12,366 nt of DNA from assembly GCA_030637455.1 (NCBI GenBank), contig DAOWGL010000047.1:1-12366 (forward strand), read 5' to 3'. The notes beneath the pieces are model-generated. The model did not search any database. It was not told the origin of the DNA and saw nothing but the letters and a program-made list of their open reading frames with translations. Positions within the stretch are counted from its first letter, which is position 1. Every line of letters starts with the position of its first letter. The stretch comes from Candidatus Nitrosopumilus sp. (lineage in GTDB: Archaea; Thermoproteota; Nitrososphaeria; Nitrososphaerales; Nitrosopumilaceae). Below, piece after piece: positions 6,172 to 12,366 of the stretch. Both the position numbers and the translations under genes were made by a program.

Positions 6172-6741
6172 ATGATTCTGCATTTTATTTTTGTAGTACC
6201 TGAGAAAGATCGTGAAAAACGACAACTTGAATTTGAATATGTTAAAAAAATGAGTAAATTTTTTCAGGCTTGGTTAAAAGAAAAGTTTGATCAAGATTAT
6301 GAAATTCAATGTGATGAAATGATCACTTATCCTAGAAGCATTCTTCAACGTCTTGATACACACACGTTAGTACGAGATCATCATCAACGTGGTGATGACA
6401 TTTATCATTTCTATCTAACTCATTTCAAACCTTGGTGGACTGATTGTACCTGTGATGGATATCATGCTGAAAATTTTGGAATGACATTTTGGCAATCTCC
6501 AAAAGAATCTAATGATACTTTATTCCTTGCAGAAAAAAATTGTACTACTGTGTCACATGAACTACTTCATGAAATGTTAAGAATTACTGGACATAAAAAA
6601 TTCATTCAAGATGTACATGATGTATGGACCAAACATCTTTTTGAACAATTAGAATTTGAACAGTATGGTGAAGATTTTAAAAAAACTGATGGTAAGCCGA
6701 TGTTTTTAGCAATGGATACTTCACAATTTAATTTAAAATAA
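6172..6741 (+). CDS. Uncharacterised protein with HELLH zinc-protease-like motif
   Basis: A 189-residue protein without signal peptide or membrane segment. Residues 129-133 are His-Glu-Leu-Leu-His, preceded by a helix-compatible segment and followed by H141 and by H149/D150, giving HExxH-x7-H. That is the zincin metal-binding and catalytic pattern, though the third ligand is not at the metzincin spacing. Other features are a first strand LHFIFVVPEKD, a charged helix (about 17-40), and a Trp/Cys/His-rich stretch near 64-100 (H64, H70, H71, H79, H84, W88, W89, C92, C94, H98) that could hold a second metal or a substrate site. It starts 18 bases after the Lrp-like gene and may share its transcript. 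I do not recognise a named family; intracellular peptidase is inference, and a non-catalytic metal protein is possible. Confidence 0.8.
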   Translation: MILHFIFVVPEKDREKRQLEFEYVKKMSKFFQAWLKEKFDQDYEIQCDEMITYPRSILQRLDTHTLVRDHHQRGDDIYHFYLTHFKPWWTDCTCDGYHAENFGMTFWQSPKESNDTLFLAEKNCTTVSHELLHEMLRITGHKKFIQDVHDVWTKHLFEQLEFEQYGEDFKKTDGKPMFLAMDTSQFNLK

Positions 6742-6752
6742 AATATTTCTAA

Positions 6753-7385
6753 TTAACATTTAGTAACTGAATAAATATTATTTTCAAAATTTGCAGTTTT
6801 AAAATCTAATTTATTTTCTGGATCATTGTCTCTTGATTTACTTAATGTTTCAAGTTCTACAAGGGCATCTCCTCTAAAGCCTACTGAAGAACCATAAATT
6901 CCATCAGTTAACATGGTACCGTGATCTCCTTTTTTGATATCATCCACCATATCATAAAATCTGGTTGTTTCTTTTTTATTTACTGGATTTCCTGTTGCTT
7001 TGTTAAATGCAACTGCTATGTACATTCCATTATTTTTTACTGCGACAGGAATTTTATGATTTTTACCTGAAATACCTGGAATTGTATCGTTGACTATAAC
7101 TTCGCATTTATGATACATGCTTGATACATATGCAAAGAATCTGTATTGAGCATATTTTCCTGCAGTATCTTCTTCACATCCAACAAAAACTTTGTGTAAT
7201 AATTCTAAAGCATCATCATTCATACTTTGTAATCTATCATCTATTCTTCCTCTCTCAAGTAGTTCTGATTTACATTCTTTTGCTACTAAAACTAAAATGA
7301 AATCTGGTAAATTGTAATTTTTGAGAGCTGCAACAAATGCACCTGCTTGTGACATGCCAAATTTTGGAAATCCTTTATTGACCAT
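6753..7385 (-). CDS. Uncharacterised 210-residue protein, faintly Mrr-like
   Basis: Soluble, without signal or membrane helices, ending in Cys. The N-terminal ~90 residues look helical. From about 92 to 180 the order resembles Mrr-type PD-(D/E)XK nuclease folds: strand KCEVIVN, GISGKNH loop, strand KIPVAV, strand MYIAVAF, an NPVNKKETTRFYDMV helix start, HGTMLTDG strand and GFRGDALVELETL helix. Where active relatives carry Asp and Glu/Asp-x-Lys, this has Pro (P113) and Val-Ala-Phe (125-127), so it would be inactive if the relation is real; this is low-confidence inference. Unusually for this window there is a GAGGT Shine-Dalgarno site 6 bases before the ATG. It converges with the HELLH gene (11-base gap) and diverges from aconitase. 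Confidence 0.75.
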   Translation of the reverse strand: MVNKGFPKFGMSQAGAFVAALKNYNLPDFILVLVAKECKSELLERGRIDDRLQSMNDDALELLHKVFVGCEEDTAGKYAQYRFFAYVSSMYHKCEVIVNDTIPGISGKNHKIPVAVKNNGMYIAVAFNKATGNPVNKKETTRFYDMVDDIKKGDHGTMLTDGIYGSSVGFRGDALVELETLSKSRDNDPENKLDFKTANFENNIYSVTKC

Positions 7386-7391
7386 AATTAT

Positions 7392-7396
7392 ACCTC
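7392..7396 (-). promoter_or_regulatory. Shine-Dalgarno site GAGGT
   Basis: On the minus strand GAGGT stands 6 bases before the ATG at 7385. It is the only good Shine-Dalgarno match before a start codon that I see in the window, where most genes look leaderless. It supports the chosen start and implies a mRNA with a 5' leader. Confidence 0.5.
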
Positions 7397-7427
7397 AATT
7401 TAGAAAATTTACTACTCCCCAACACTG

Positions 7428-7434
7428 TATTTAA
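7428..7434 (-). promoter_or_regulatory. TATA-like box for the minus-strand unknown gene
   Basis: TTAAATA on the minus strand would place transcription start near 7404, giving a leader of about 18 bases that contains the GAGGT site. Spacing is the only support. Confidence 0.3.
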
Positions 7435-7448
7435 CGGCAGTATTTGGC

Positions 7449-7456
7449 TTATAATT
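7449..7456 (+). promoter_or_regulatory. TATA box of the aconitase gene
   Basis: TATAATTG-type sequence (CTTATAATTG around 7448-7457) is the best TATA match before aconitase. It predicts transcription start near 7479, so the TTG at 7490 would have a leader of about 10 bases, whereas the ATG at 7470 would lie upstream of the transcript. Confidence 0.4.
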
Positions 7457-7489
7457 GTTAAGAATTTAGATGCCTATTGAAAGAATTTT

Positions 7490-9808
7490 TTGAATTTTTC
7501 AATTGTAAATATTAAATTTGGGATTAATTCATCGCATTCTGTGGAAACTGACACTACTGCAGAACTTGTTTCTAATGTTTATTTGAAATTAAAAAATAAT
7601 ATTGTAAAATATAGAAATCTAGTAGGAAGACCATTAACACTTTCTGAAAAAATCTTATCTGGACATCTTAATGAAATTGACGATACTGTTTTCACCGGAG
7701 GGAAAGATTATGTCTTTTTAAAACCCGATAGAGTTGCATTACAAGATGTTACAGGACAAATGGTAATGCTTCAATTCATGCAAGCAGGATTAAAACAAAC
7801 ATCTGTACCAACAACTGTACATTGTGATCATCTCATAAGAGCAGAAGTTCAAGGTGACATTGACATGAAAGTTTCACTTGATGAAAATAGTGAAGTTTTC
7901 AAATTTTTACAATCTGCATCTGCAAAATATGGATGTGGTTTTTGGAAACCTGGTGCAGGTATTATTCATCAAGTAGTTCTTGAAAATTATGCATTCCCAG
8001 GTGGATTGATGATTGGTACTGATTCTCATACTCCAAATGCAGGTGGTCTTGGAATGATTGCAATCGGTGTTGGCGGATTAGATGCTGCAGAAACTATGGC
8101 TGACATGCCTTGGGAATTACTTTACCCTAAAAAAATCGGTGTAAAATTAATTGGAGAACTTAACGGATGGACTGCTCCTAAAGATATTATCTTAAAAGTT
8201 GCTGATGAGTTAACAGTATCTGGCGGTACAAATGCTATTGTAGAATATTTTGGACCTGGAACAAAATCTATCAGTTGTACAGGTAAGGCCACCATTACTA
8301 ACATGGGTGCTGAAATTGGTGCTACTTGTTCTGTATTCCCATATGATGAAAGAATGGAAACTTATCTCAAATATACAAACAGAGAAAGCATTGCTCAATT
8401 AGCAAATCAAAATAAAGAATCCCTTGTTGCAGATCCTGAAATAGAATCAAATCCCGAAAAATTCTTTGATAGAGTAATTGAAATTAATCTTTCAACACTA
8501 GAGCCACACATTGTAGGTCCTCACACTCCTGATTTGGCAAGAACCATAACGGAATTATCTGATGATGTAAAATCTAAAGACTATACTGATCCAATCTCTG
8601 TTGCATTAATTGGTAGTTGTACAAATTCTTCTTACGAAGATATGTCTAGAGCAGCAAGTATAGCTAAACAAGCAAAAGCTAAAGGAATCAAATCAAAGAT
8701 TCCTCTATTGGTAACTCCTGGGTCTGAACAAATTCGTGGTACTATAGAGAGAGATGGACAAATGGATTCTCTTATCGACATTGGTGCAACTGTTTTAGCT
8801 AATGCATGTGGCCCTTGTATTGGTCAATGGAATAGACCTGAACTTGAAAATGATCAACAAAATACTATTGTTACAACATTTAACAGAAATTTCCCAGGAC
8901 GAAATGATGGTAAGAGAAGTACTCTGAACTTTATTGGTAGTCCTGAAATGATTATTGCTTTAGCATTAGGTGGTAGACTTTCATTTAATCCATTGAAGGA
9001 TGATCTGATTGCATCTGATGGAACAAAGTTTAAACTTGAAGCACCTAAACCTGCACCAGAAGTTCCTGAAGAAGGTTTTATGAGACCTGAAGGAATTTTT
9101 ATTGCACCTCCTAGTAATTCTGAAGATATCGAAGTTCTCATTGATCCTAATAGTAAAAGATTACAGCGTTTAGAACCATTTTCAAAATGGGATGGTAAAG
9201 ATTTTGAAAACATTCCAATTATGGTAAAGGCTAAAGGTAAATGCACTACTGATCATATTTCCCCTGCAGGAGCTTGGCTTTCTTTAAGAGGACATTTAGA
9301 TAATCTTAGTGATAACATGCTTTTGGGAGCAGTCAATGCTTTCAATGATCAAGTTGGACAGGGTAAGAATATTCTAAATAATAATCAGGAATCATTTTCA
9401 CAAATTGCTAGACAATACAAAGAAAAACAGATGAGATGGGTAATTGTTGCTGATAATAATTACGGTGAAGGAAGCAGTAGAGAACATGCTGCAATGACTC
9501 CTCGCTTTTTAGGATGTGCAGCAGTAATTACAAAAAGTTTAGCAAGAATTCACGAAACTAATCTGAAAAAACAAGGTATCTTGGCATTGACATTTGGTAA
9601 TCCTGATGATTATGAAAAAATTCTTGAAGATGATAAAATTAGTTTACTTGAACTAAATGAATTATCTCCGGGTAAACAAGTACGATGTATCATTTCTCAT
9701 TCTAATGGAGAGAAAGATGAAATCTTACTTGATCATTCATACAATAAATCCCAAATTGAATGGTTCAAGTCTGGCTCAGCACTAAATGTATTGAGAAACA
9801 ATCTATAG
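7490..9808 (+). CDS. acn: Aconitate hydratase
   Basis: A [4Fe-4S] enzyme interconverting citrate and isocitrate through cis-aconitate in the TCA-type carbon route. Counting from TTG 7490 (772 residues), the cluster cysteines are C377 (GSCTNS) and C440/C443 (ACGPC). The substrate-site Asp-Ser-His is at 178-180, SGGTNAIVEYFG at 244-255, and the swivelling domain carries NNYGEGSSREHAA at 656-668. Overall it resembles the mitochondrial aconitase type more than AcnB. The start is uncertain: the frame has a TGA at 7478-7480 and the first usable codon is TTG 7490; GTG 7541 is an alternative, and the conserved part begins only near residue 25. A T-run at 9811-9816 follows the stop. Confidence 0.95.
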   Translation: MNFSIVNIKFGINSSHSVETDTTAELVSNVYLKLKNNIVKYRNLVGRPLTLSEKILSGHLNEIDDTVFTGGKDYVFLKPDRVALQDVTGQMVMLQFMQAGLKQTSVPTTVHCDHLIRAEVQGDIDMKVSLDENSEVFKFLQSASAKYGCGFWKPGAGIIHQVVLENYAFPGGLMIGTDSHTPNAGGLGMIAIGVGGLDAAETMADMPWELLYPKKIGVKLIGELNGWTAPKDIILKVADELTVSGGTNAIVEYFGPGTKSISCTGKATITNMGAEIGATCSVFPYDERMETYLKYTNRESIAQLANQNKESLVADPEIESNPEKFFDRVIEINLSTLEPHIVGPHTPDLARTITELSDDVKSKDYTDPISVALIGSCTNSSYEDMSRAASIAKQAKAKGIKSKIPLLVTPGSEQIRGTIERDGQMDSLIDIGATVLANACGPCIGQWNRPELENDQQNTIVTTFNRNFPGRNDGKRSTLNFIGSPEMIIALALGGRLSFNPLKDDLIASDGTKFKLEAPKPAPEVPEEGFMRPEGIFIAPPSNSEDIEVLIDPNSKRLQRLEPFSKWDGKDFENIPIMVKAKGKCTTDHISPAGAWLSLRGHLDNLSDNMLLGAVNAFNDQVGQGKNILNNNQESFSQIARQYKEKQMRWVIVADNNYGEGSSREHAAMTPRFLGCAAVITKSLARIHETNLKKQGILALTFGNPDDYEKILEDDKISLLELNELSPGKQVRCIISHSNGEKDEILLDHSYNKSQIEWFKSGSALNVLRNNL

Positions 9809-9810
9809 AA

Positions 9811-9816
9811 TTTTTT
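9811..9816 (+). terminator. Poly-T terminator after aconitase
   Basis: Six T residues begin two bases after the aconitase TAG. They lie just before the end of the convergent tRNA gene and would stop transcription from running antisense through it. Confidence 0.45.
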
Positions 9817-9820
9817 AAAG

Positions 9821-9894
9821 TGGGCCCGATCGGATTTGAACCGACGATCGATGGTTTTGGAGACCATCGCCCTACCAGGCTAGGCTACGAACCC
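9821..9894 (-). tRNA. tRNA-Trp (anticodon CCA), intronless
   Basis: Folds as a complete 74-base cloverleaf on the minus strand. The acceptor stem GGGTTCG pairs with CGGGCCC (two G-T pairs); T8 A9; a D stem GCCT with GGGC; an anticodon stem ATGGT with ACCAT around the loop CTCCAAA, which reads CCA at 34-36; a five-base variable region; and T stem GTCGG with CCGAT around TTCAAAT. The discriminator base is A73. CCA is not encoded (next bases CTT), so it is added by the CCA enzyme. No intron interrupts the anticodon loop, unlike many euryarchaeal tRNA-Trp genes. It is the substrate of TrpRS encoded at 978-2090. Confidence 0.97.
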
Positions 9895-9918
9895 ACAAGA
9901 ACCGAAATATTTTGCTTG

Positions 9919-9926
9919 AATTTTAA
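9919..9926 (-). promoter_or_regulatory. TATA box of tRNA-Trp
   Basis: TTAAAATT on the minus strand lies 25-32 bases upstream of the first tRNA base (9894), the standard archaeal distance. Confidence 0.5.
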
Positions 9927-9938
9927 CTATTACTAAGA

Positions 9939-9944
9939 TTTATT
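9939..9944 (+). promoter_or_regulatory. TATA box of the membrane-anchored protein gene
   Basis: TTTATT lies 27-32 bases before the ATG at 9971, consistent with a leaderless mRNA and favouring that ATG over the TTG at 9944, which overlaps the box itself. Confidence 0.45.
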
Positions 9945-9970
9945 TGCAAATTGGCAGTATTTGCAGTAAA

Positions 9971-10504
9971 ATGGTAAAACCAATTTACATTGTATTGGGT
10001 GCAATCCCAGTTATTGCTGCTCTTTTACTTTCAACTCCACTATTACTAAAAAATGAAATTCCTACATCCGCTGCTAATTATACCGATAATGTTGAAATTG
10101 AATATACTAAACACCAGTTAAAAAAAATCTCTTATGGTGTAACTGAACGTACTGGAGCACAGAAAACTGAAATCCTTTACATCAAAAATAATGGTGACAT
10201 AAAATATTCAGTAACTGAACAAGGATATCTAAGACCTGATGTTAGCTCAAAACTAGATGAAAACAAATTAAACAAAATTAAAGCACTCATTAAAGAAACT
10301 GGTTTTATTTCAATCCCTTCTGAATCTTTTAAGATAATGGAAAATGTAACTGAATACCAAAAATCAAATGTCAAAGTTACACTAAACGGTCGTGTTAATC
10401 AGATTCATTGGCCACAACAAAATGTAACTGAAGATTTTATTCCACCAATAATTACTATGGTTGAATCTGAATTGGATTTGATTATGTCTGAATTTAGTGA
10501 ATAG
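9971..10504 (+). CDS. Membrane-anchored surface protein, unknown function
   Basis: From ATG 9971 the product is 177 residues. One N-terminal hydrophobic helix (about residues 4-27, IYIVLGAIPVIAALLL) follows a short Lys-containing start and acts as an anchor or signal. The remainder (about 30-177) is a polar, mixed alpha/beta domain likely outside the cell. Three N-x-T sequons (one soon after the helix and two further on) are possible N-glycosylation sites, in line with an exterior position. An in-frame TTG at 9944 would add 9 residues but overlaps the promoter. It precedes pdxS by 30 bases without an obvious functional link. No known domain recognised. Confidence 0.8.
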   Translation: MVKPIYIVLGAIPVIAALLLSTPLLLKNEIPTSAANYTDNVEIEYTKHQLKKISYGVTERTGAQKTEILYIKNNGDIKYSVTEQGYLRPDVSSKLDENKLNKIKALIKETGFISIPSESFKIMENVTEYQKSNVKVTLNGRVNQIHWPQQNVTEDFIPPIITMVESELDLIMSEFSE

Positions 10505-10534
10505 ATACAAATAGTCTTTAGGAAAAATTAACAC

Positions 10535-11503
10535 ATGCTTCCCTTATCTGGTGAACGACTTGATGCTAAAGGAATAGTTTCTGATAAATTAAATTCAATT
10601 GATACTTTACGTGGTTCCTCCACTGTTAAACGTGGATTTGCTCACATGCTCAAAAATGGAGTTGTAATGGATGTTACAACTGTAGAACAAGCTCAAATTG
10701 CTGAAGAAGCAGGAGCAGTATCTGTAATGGTATTAGATAAACTTCCATCTGAAGTTAGAAAAGCTGGTGGAGTTGCACGAACTGCAAGCATTAGAATTAT
10801 TGAAGACATTATGGACTCTGTAACAATTCCTGTGATGGCTAAATGTAGAATTGGCCATGTCAATGAAGCATTAGTTTTACAAGAAACTGATGTAGATATG
10901 ATTGATGAATCTGAAGTTTTAACACCTGCAGATGAACTTCGTCATATCTGGAAATGGGATTTTACTACTCCAGTTGTTAATGGTGCAAGATCTTTGGCTG
11001 AAGCATTAAGGAGAATTGAAGAGGGTGCATCAATGATTAGAACAAAAGGAGAACCTGGAACCGGAAATGTTGCAGAAGCTATCAAACATATTAAAAAAGT
11101 AAATGATGAGTTGAGAACCATCAAATCAATTTATGATTCTGGAGATAATCAAGAATTAGTTAGAATGTCAAGAGAATTCAAAGTATCTTATGATATTGTT
11201 GAACAAACTGCAAAACTTGGAAGATTACCAGTTGTTAATTTTGCTGCAGGTGGAATCGCAACACCTGCTGATGCTGCATATTTGATGTCTTTAGGCTGTG
11301 ATGGTATCTTTGTTGGTTCTGGAATCTTTAATTCTGATGATGCAAAAGAAAGAGCAAGAGCAATAGTTTTAGCTACTACTTTTTGGAATGAATCAGACAA
11401 AGTCAAGGAAGCACAAAAAATGATAGATGAAAGACAATCTATGATAGGATTAGATGTTAACACTTTAGAATTACGTATGCAAGATCGTGGTGGCTCAGCA
11501 TGA
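10535..11503 (+). CDS. pdxS: PLP synthase, synthase subunit PdxS
   Basis: Makes pyridoxal 5'-phosphate from ribose 5-phosphate, glyceraldehyde 3-phosphate and ammonia supplied by PdxT (the DXP-independent route). The (beta/alpha)8 barrel is complete. Catalytic residues line up with D24, K81 and K149 of the Bacillus enzyme: D46 (VVMDV), K103 ([10 protein letters not shown]) and K171 (RTKGEPGTG), a constant offset of 22. The phosphate loop [14 protein letters not shown] and the VGSGIF segment are intact. At 322 residues it is about 28 longer than Bacillus PdxS, mostly a charged N-terminal extension before VKRG. It overlaps pdxT by 4 bases (ATGA 11500-11503). Confidence 0.97.
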   Translation: MLPLSGERLDAKGIVSDKLNSIDTLRGSSTVKRGFAHMLKNGVVMDVTTVEQAQIAEEAGAVSVMVLDKLPSEVRKAGGVARTASIRIIEDIMDSVTIPVMAKCRIGHVNEALVLQETDVDMIDESEVLTPADELRHIWKWDFTTPVVNGARSLAEALRRIEEGASMIRTKGEPGTGNVAEAIKHIKKVNDELRTIKSIYDSGDNQELVRMSREFKVSYDIVEQTAKLGRLPVVNFAAGGIATPADAAYLMSLGCDGIFVGSGIFNSDDAKERARAIVLATTFWNESDKVKEAQKMIDERQSMIGLDVNTLELRMQDRGGSA

Positions 11504-12117
11504 GTCTTACTGTTGGTGTATTATCCATTCAAGGAGACGTTCAAGAAAATATGTTGTCATCTAAATCTGCAATTGATGAATTGGGACTAGATGTAGATGT
11601 TGTTGATGTTAGAACTCCTGAAGACATTTCTCAATTAGATGGTTTGATTATTCCTGGTGGGGAAAGCACTACAATTGGCCAATTATCTCTAGTAAATGGT
11701 TCTCTAAAGATCCTAAAAGAAAAAATCCAGAGTGGTATGCCTGTTCTTGGAATTTGTGCAGGAATGATTATGTTATCAAATACTGCAAATGACAAGATAA
11801 TTGGTAAAACTGATCAACCACTTTTAGATATTTTGGATATTAAATTAGAGAGAAATTCATTTGGAAGACAAAAAGAATCTTTTGAATCTGATATTTCCAT
11901 GGATTCAATCAACATTCCAAAGTTTCATGGGGTATTCATTCGAGCACCATCTGTATCTGATGTGGGATCTGATGTAGAAGTTTTATCCAAATTTAACGAA
12001 CGAATAGTTGCAGTCAAAAAAGGAAACGTAATTGGTACTGCTTTTCATCCTGAATTAACTGAAGATACAGCATTGCACAAATATTTCATTAATCTTGTGA
12101 ATAAATCAAAAAATTAA
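11500..12117 (+). CDS. pdxT: PLP synthase, glutaminase subunit PdxT
   Basis: A class I glutamine amidotransferase that hydrolyses glutamine and channels ammonia to PdxS in the 12+12 PLP synthase complex. The catalytic triad is visible: C86 (GICAGM), H183 and E185 (FHPEL). The N-terminal [13 protein letters not shown] segment, which contacts PdxS and shapes the oxyanion hole, is intact, as is PGGESTTIG (52-60). Length 205 residues is normal for the family. Start ATG overlaps the pdxS stop, so translation is coupled. Confidence 0.97.
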   Translation: MSLTVGVLSIQGDVQENMLSSKSAIDELGLDVDVVDVRTPEDISQLDGLIIPGGESTTIGQLSLVNGSLKILKEKIQSGMPVLGICAGMIMLSNTANDKIIGKTDQPLLDILDIKLERNSFGRQKESFESDISMDSINIPKFHGVFIRAPSVSDVGSDVEVLSKFNERIVAVKKGNVIGTAFHPELTEDTALHKYFINLVNKSKN

Positions 12118-12146
12118 TCCATAATAAGATGAATGCTGAGCAATTC

Positions 12147-12154
12147 TTTTTAAC
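12147..12154 (+). promoter_or_regulatory. TATA box of the 3'-edge secreted protein gene
   Basis: TTTTTAAC lies 24-31 bases before the ATG at 12178, consistent with a separate promoter and a leaderless mRNA. The T-run within it could also help end the pdxST transcript. Confidence 0.45.
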
Positions 12155-12177
12155 TATAGTTTAGTCCATCTTTTAAA

Positions 12178-12366
12178 ATGAACAAAAATTTTGTCTTTTT
12201 TTCTATTTTAGCCTCAATTTTGATTGGTAGTACTTTTGGACTATTTTCAATTGGGGATTCATTTGCAGAAGATAATCTATCTGTAAGCCGAGAAGACTCT
12301 GAAGCATATCAGAAACAGTTAGAAAAATCAGAAAAAGAAAAAGAAAAAGCTAAGGAACGAAAACAA
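12178..12366 (+). CDS. Secreted Lys/Glu-rich protein, 3'-truncated
   Basis: ATG at 12178 opens a frame that stays open to the window edge (63 codons seen). The first 30 residues form a signal peptide: Lys at position 3, a hydrophobic core (about 5-25) and a probable signal peptidase site after Ser-Phe-Ala at 28-30. The mature part begins acidic (EDNLSVSRED) and becomes a Lys/Glu/Gln-rich repeat pattern from about residue 45, typical of a coiled coil or long charged helix. The rest of the gene is outside the window, so no function can be named. Confidence 0.75.
   Translation, partial: MNKNFVFFSILASILIGSTFGLFSIGDSFAEDNLSVSREDSEAYQKQLEKSEKEKEKAKERKQ

Noticed and set aside
8854..9246. 130-codon antisense frame inside aconitase
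   Set aside because: Fully overlaps conserved aconitase sequence and shows no domain or promoter.
9820..9896. Longer nine-pair acceptor helix for the tRNA
   Set aside because: The outer two pairs continue beyond the standard seven; normal numbering (T8, A9, A73) places them in the flanks, where they are probably removed during processing.
11188..11463. 91-codon antisense frame inside pdxS
   Set aside because: Shadow of conserved PdxS barrel sequence; no independent evidence.
12128..12146. Possible box C/D RNA (GATGA and CTGAG close together)
   Set aside because: Only a few bases separate the boxes, with no C'/D' pair and no terminal stem; too short for a C/D guide.

Overview
The window reads as a stretch of chromosome from a mesophilic ammonia-oxidising archaeon (Thaumarchaeota/Nitrososphaerota), most like the Nitrosopumilus group. 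The signs are low GC, archaeal-type TrpRS (KMSAS signature) and PheRS beta, a tRNA without encoded CCA, TATA-like boxes about 25-30 bases before start codons with almost no Shine-Dalgarno sites, and small thaumarchaeal-style proteins (CxxC zinc ribbons, stand-alone Lrp/AsnC ligand domains, short membrane peptides). The assignment is by pattern recognition, not by search. Nothing suggests a mobile element, prophage, CRISPR array or recent transfer; base composition looks even throughout.

Layout. 1-700: the 3' part of a zinc-ribbon/HNH-like protein with an Arg/Asp/Ser-rich linker, then a 27-residue single-helix membrane peptide. 700-2090 (minus): trpS followed by an overlapping small unknown gene. 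2091-2141: a 51-base intergenic region whose TTTAAA palindrome appears to drive trpS leftward and pheS rightward. 2142-5161: pheS-pheT, overlapping by 10 bases. 5162-5450: an intergenic region holding what looks like a two-hairpin H/ACA pseudouridylation guide RNA, ending in a T-run. 5451-6741: an EVE-domain protein, a stand-alone Lrp/AsnC ligand domain and a small HELLH protein (putative zincin). 6753-7385 (minus): an unknown protein with a faint, apparently inactive Mrr-like nuclease pattern. 7490-9808: aconitase. 9821-9894 (minus): an intronless tRNA-Trp(CCA). 9971-10504: a membrane-anchored surface protein. 10535-12117: pdxS-pdxT, the two-subunit PLP synthase, overlapping by 4 bases. 12178-end: the start of a secreted Lys/Glu-rich protein.

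How the genes fit together. Much of the window serves translation: TrpRS, its substrate tRNA-Trp, both PheRS subunits, a probable rRNA-modification guide and an EVE protein of the modified-base-reading PUA-like superfamily. Aconitase belongs to the central carbon route and PdxST makes the PLP cofactor. The strongest non-routine items are the candidate H/ACA RNA, the shared palindromic promoter of two leaderless synthetase genes, the HELLH protein, the HNH-like domain lacking its His, and the ambiguous aconitase start. I did not find a clear new multi-gene system.
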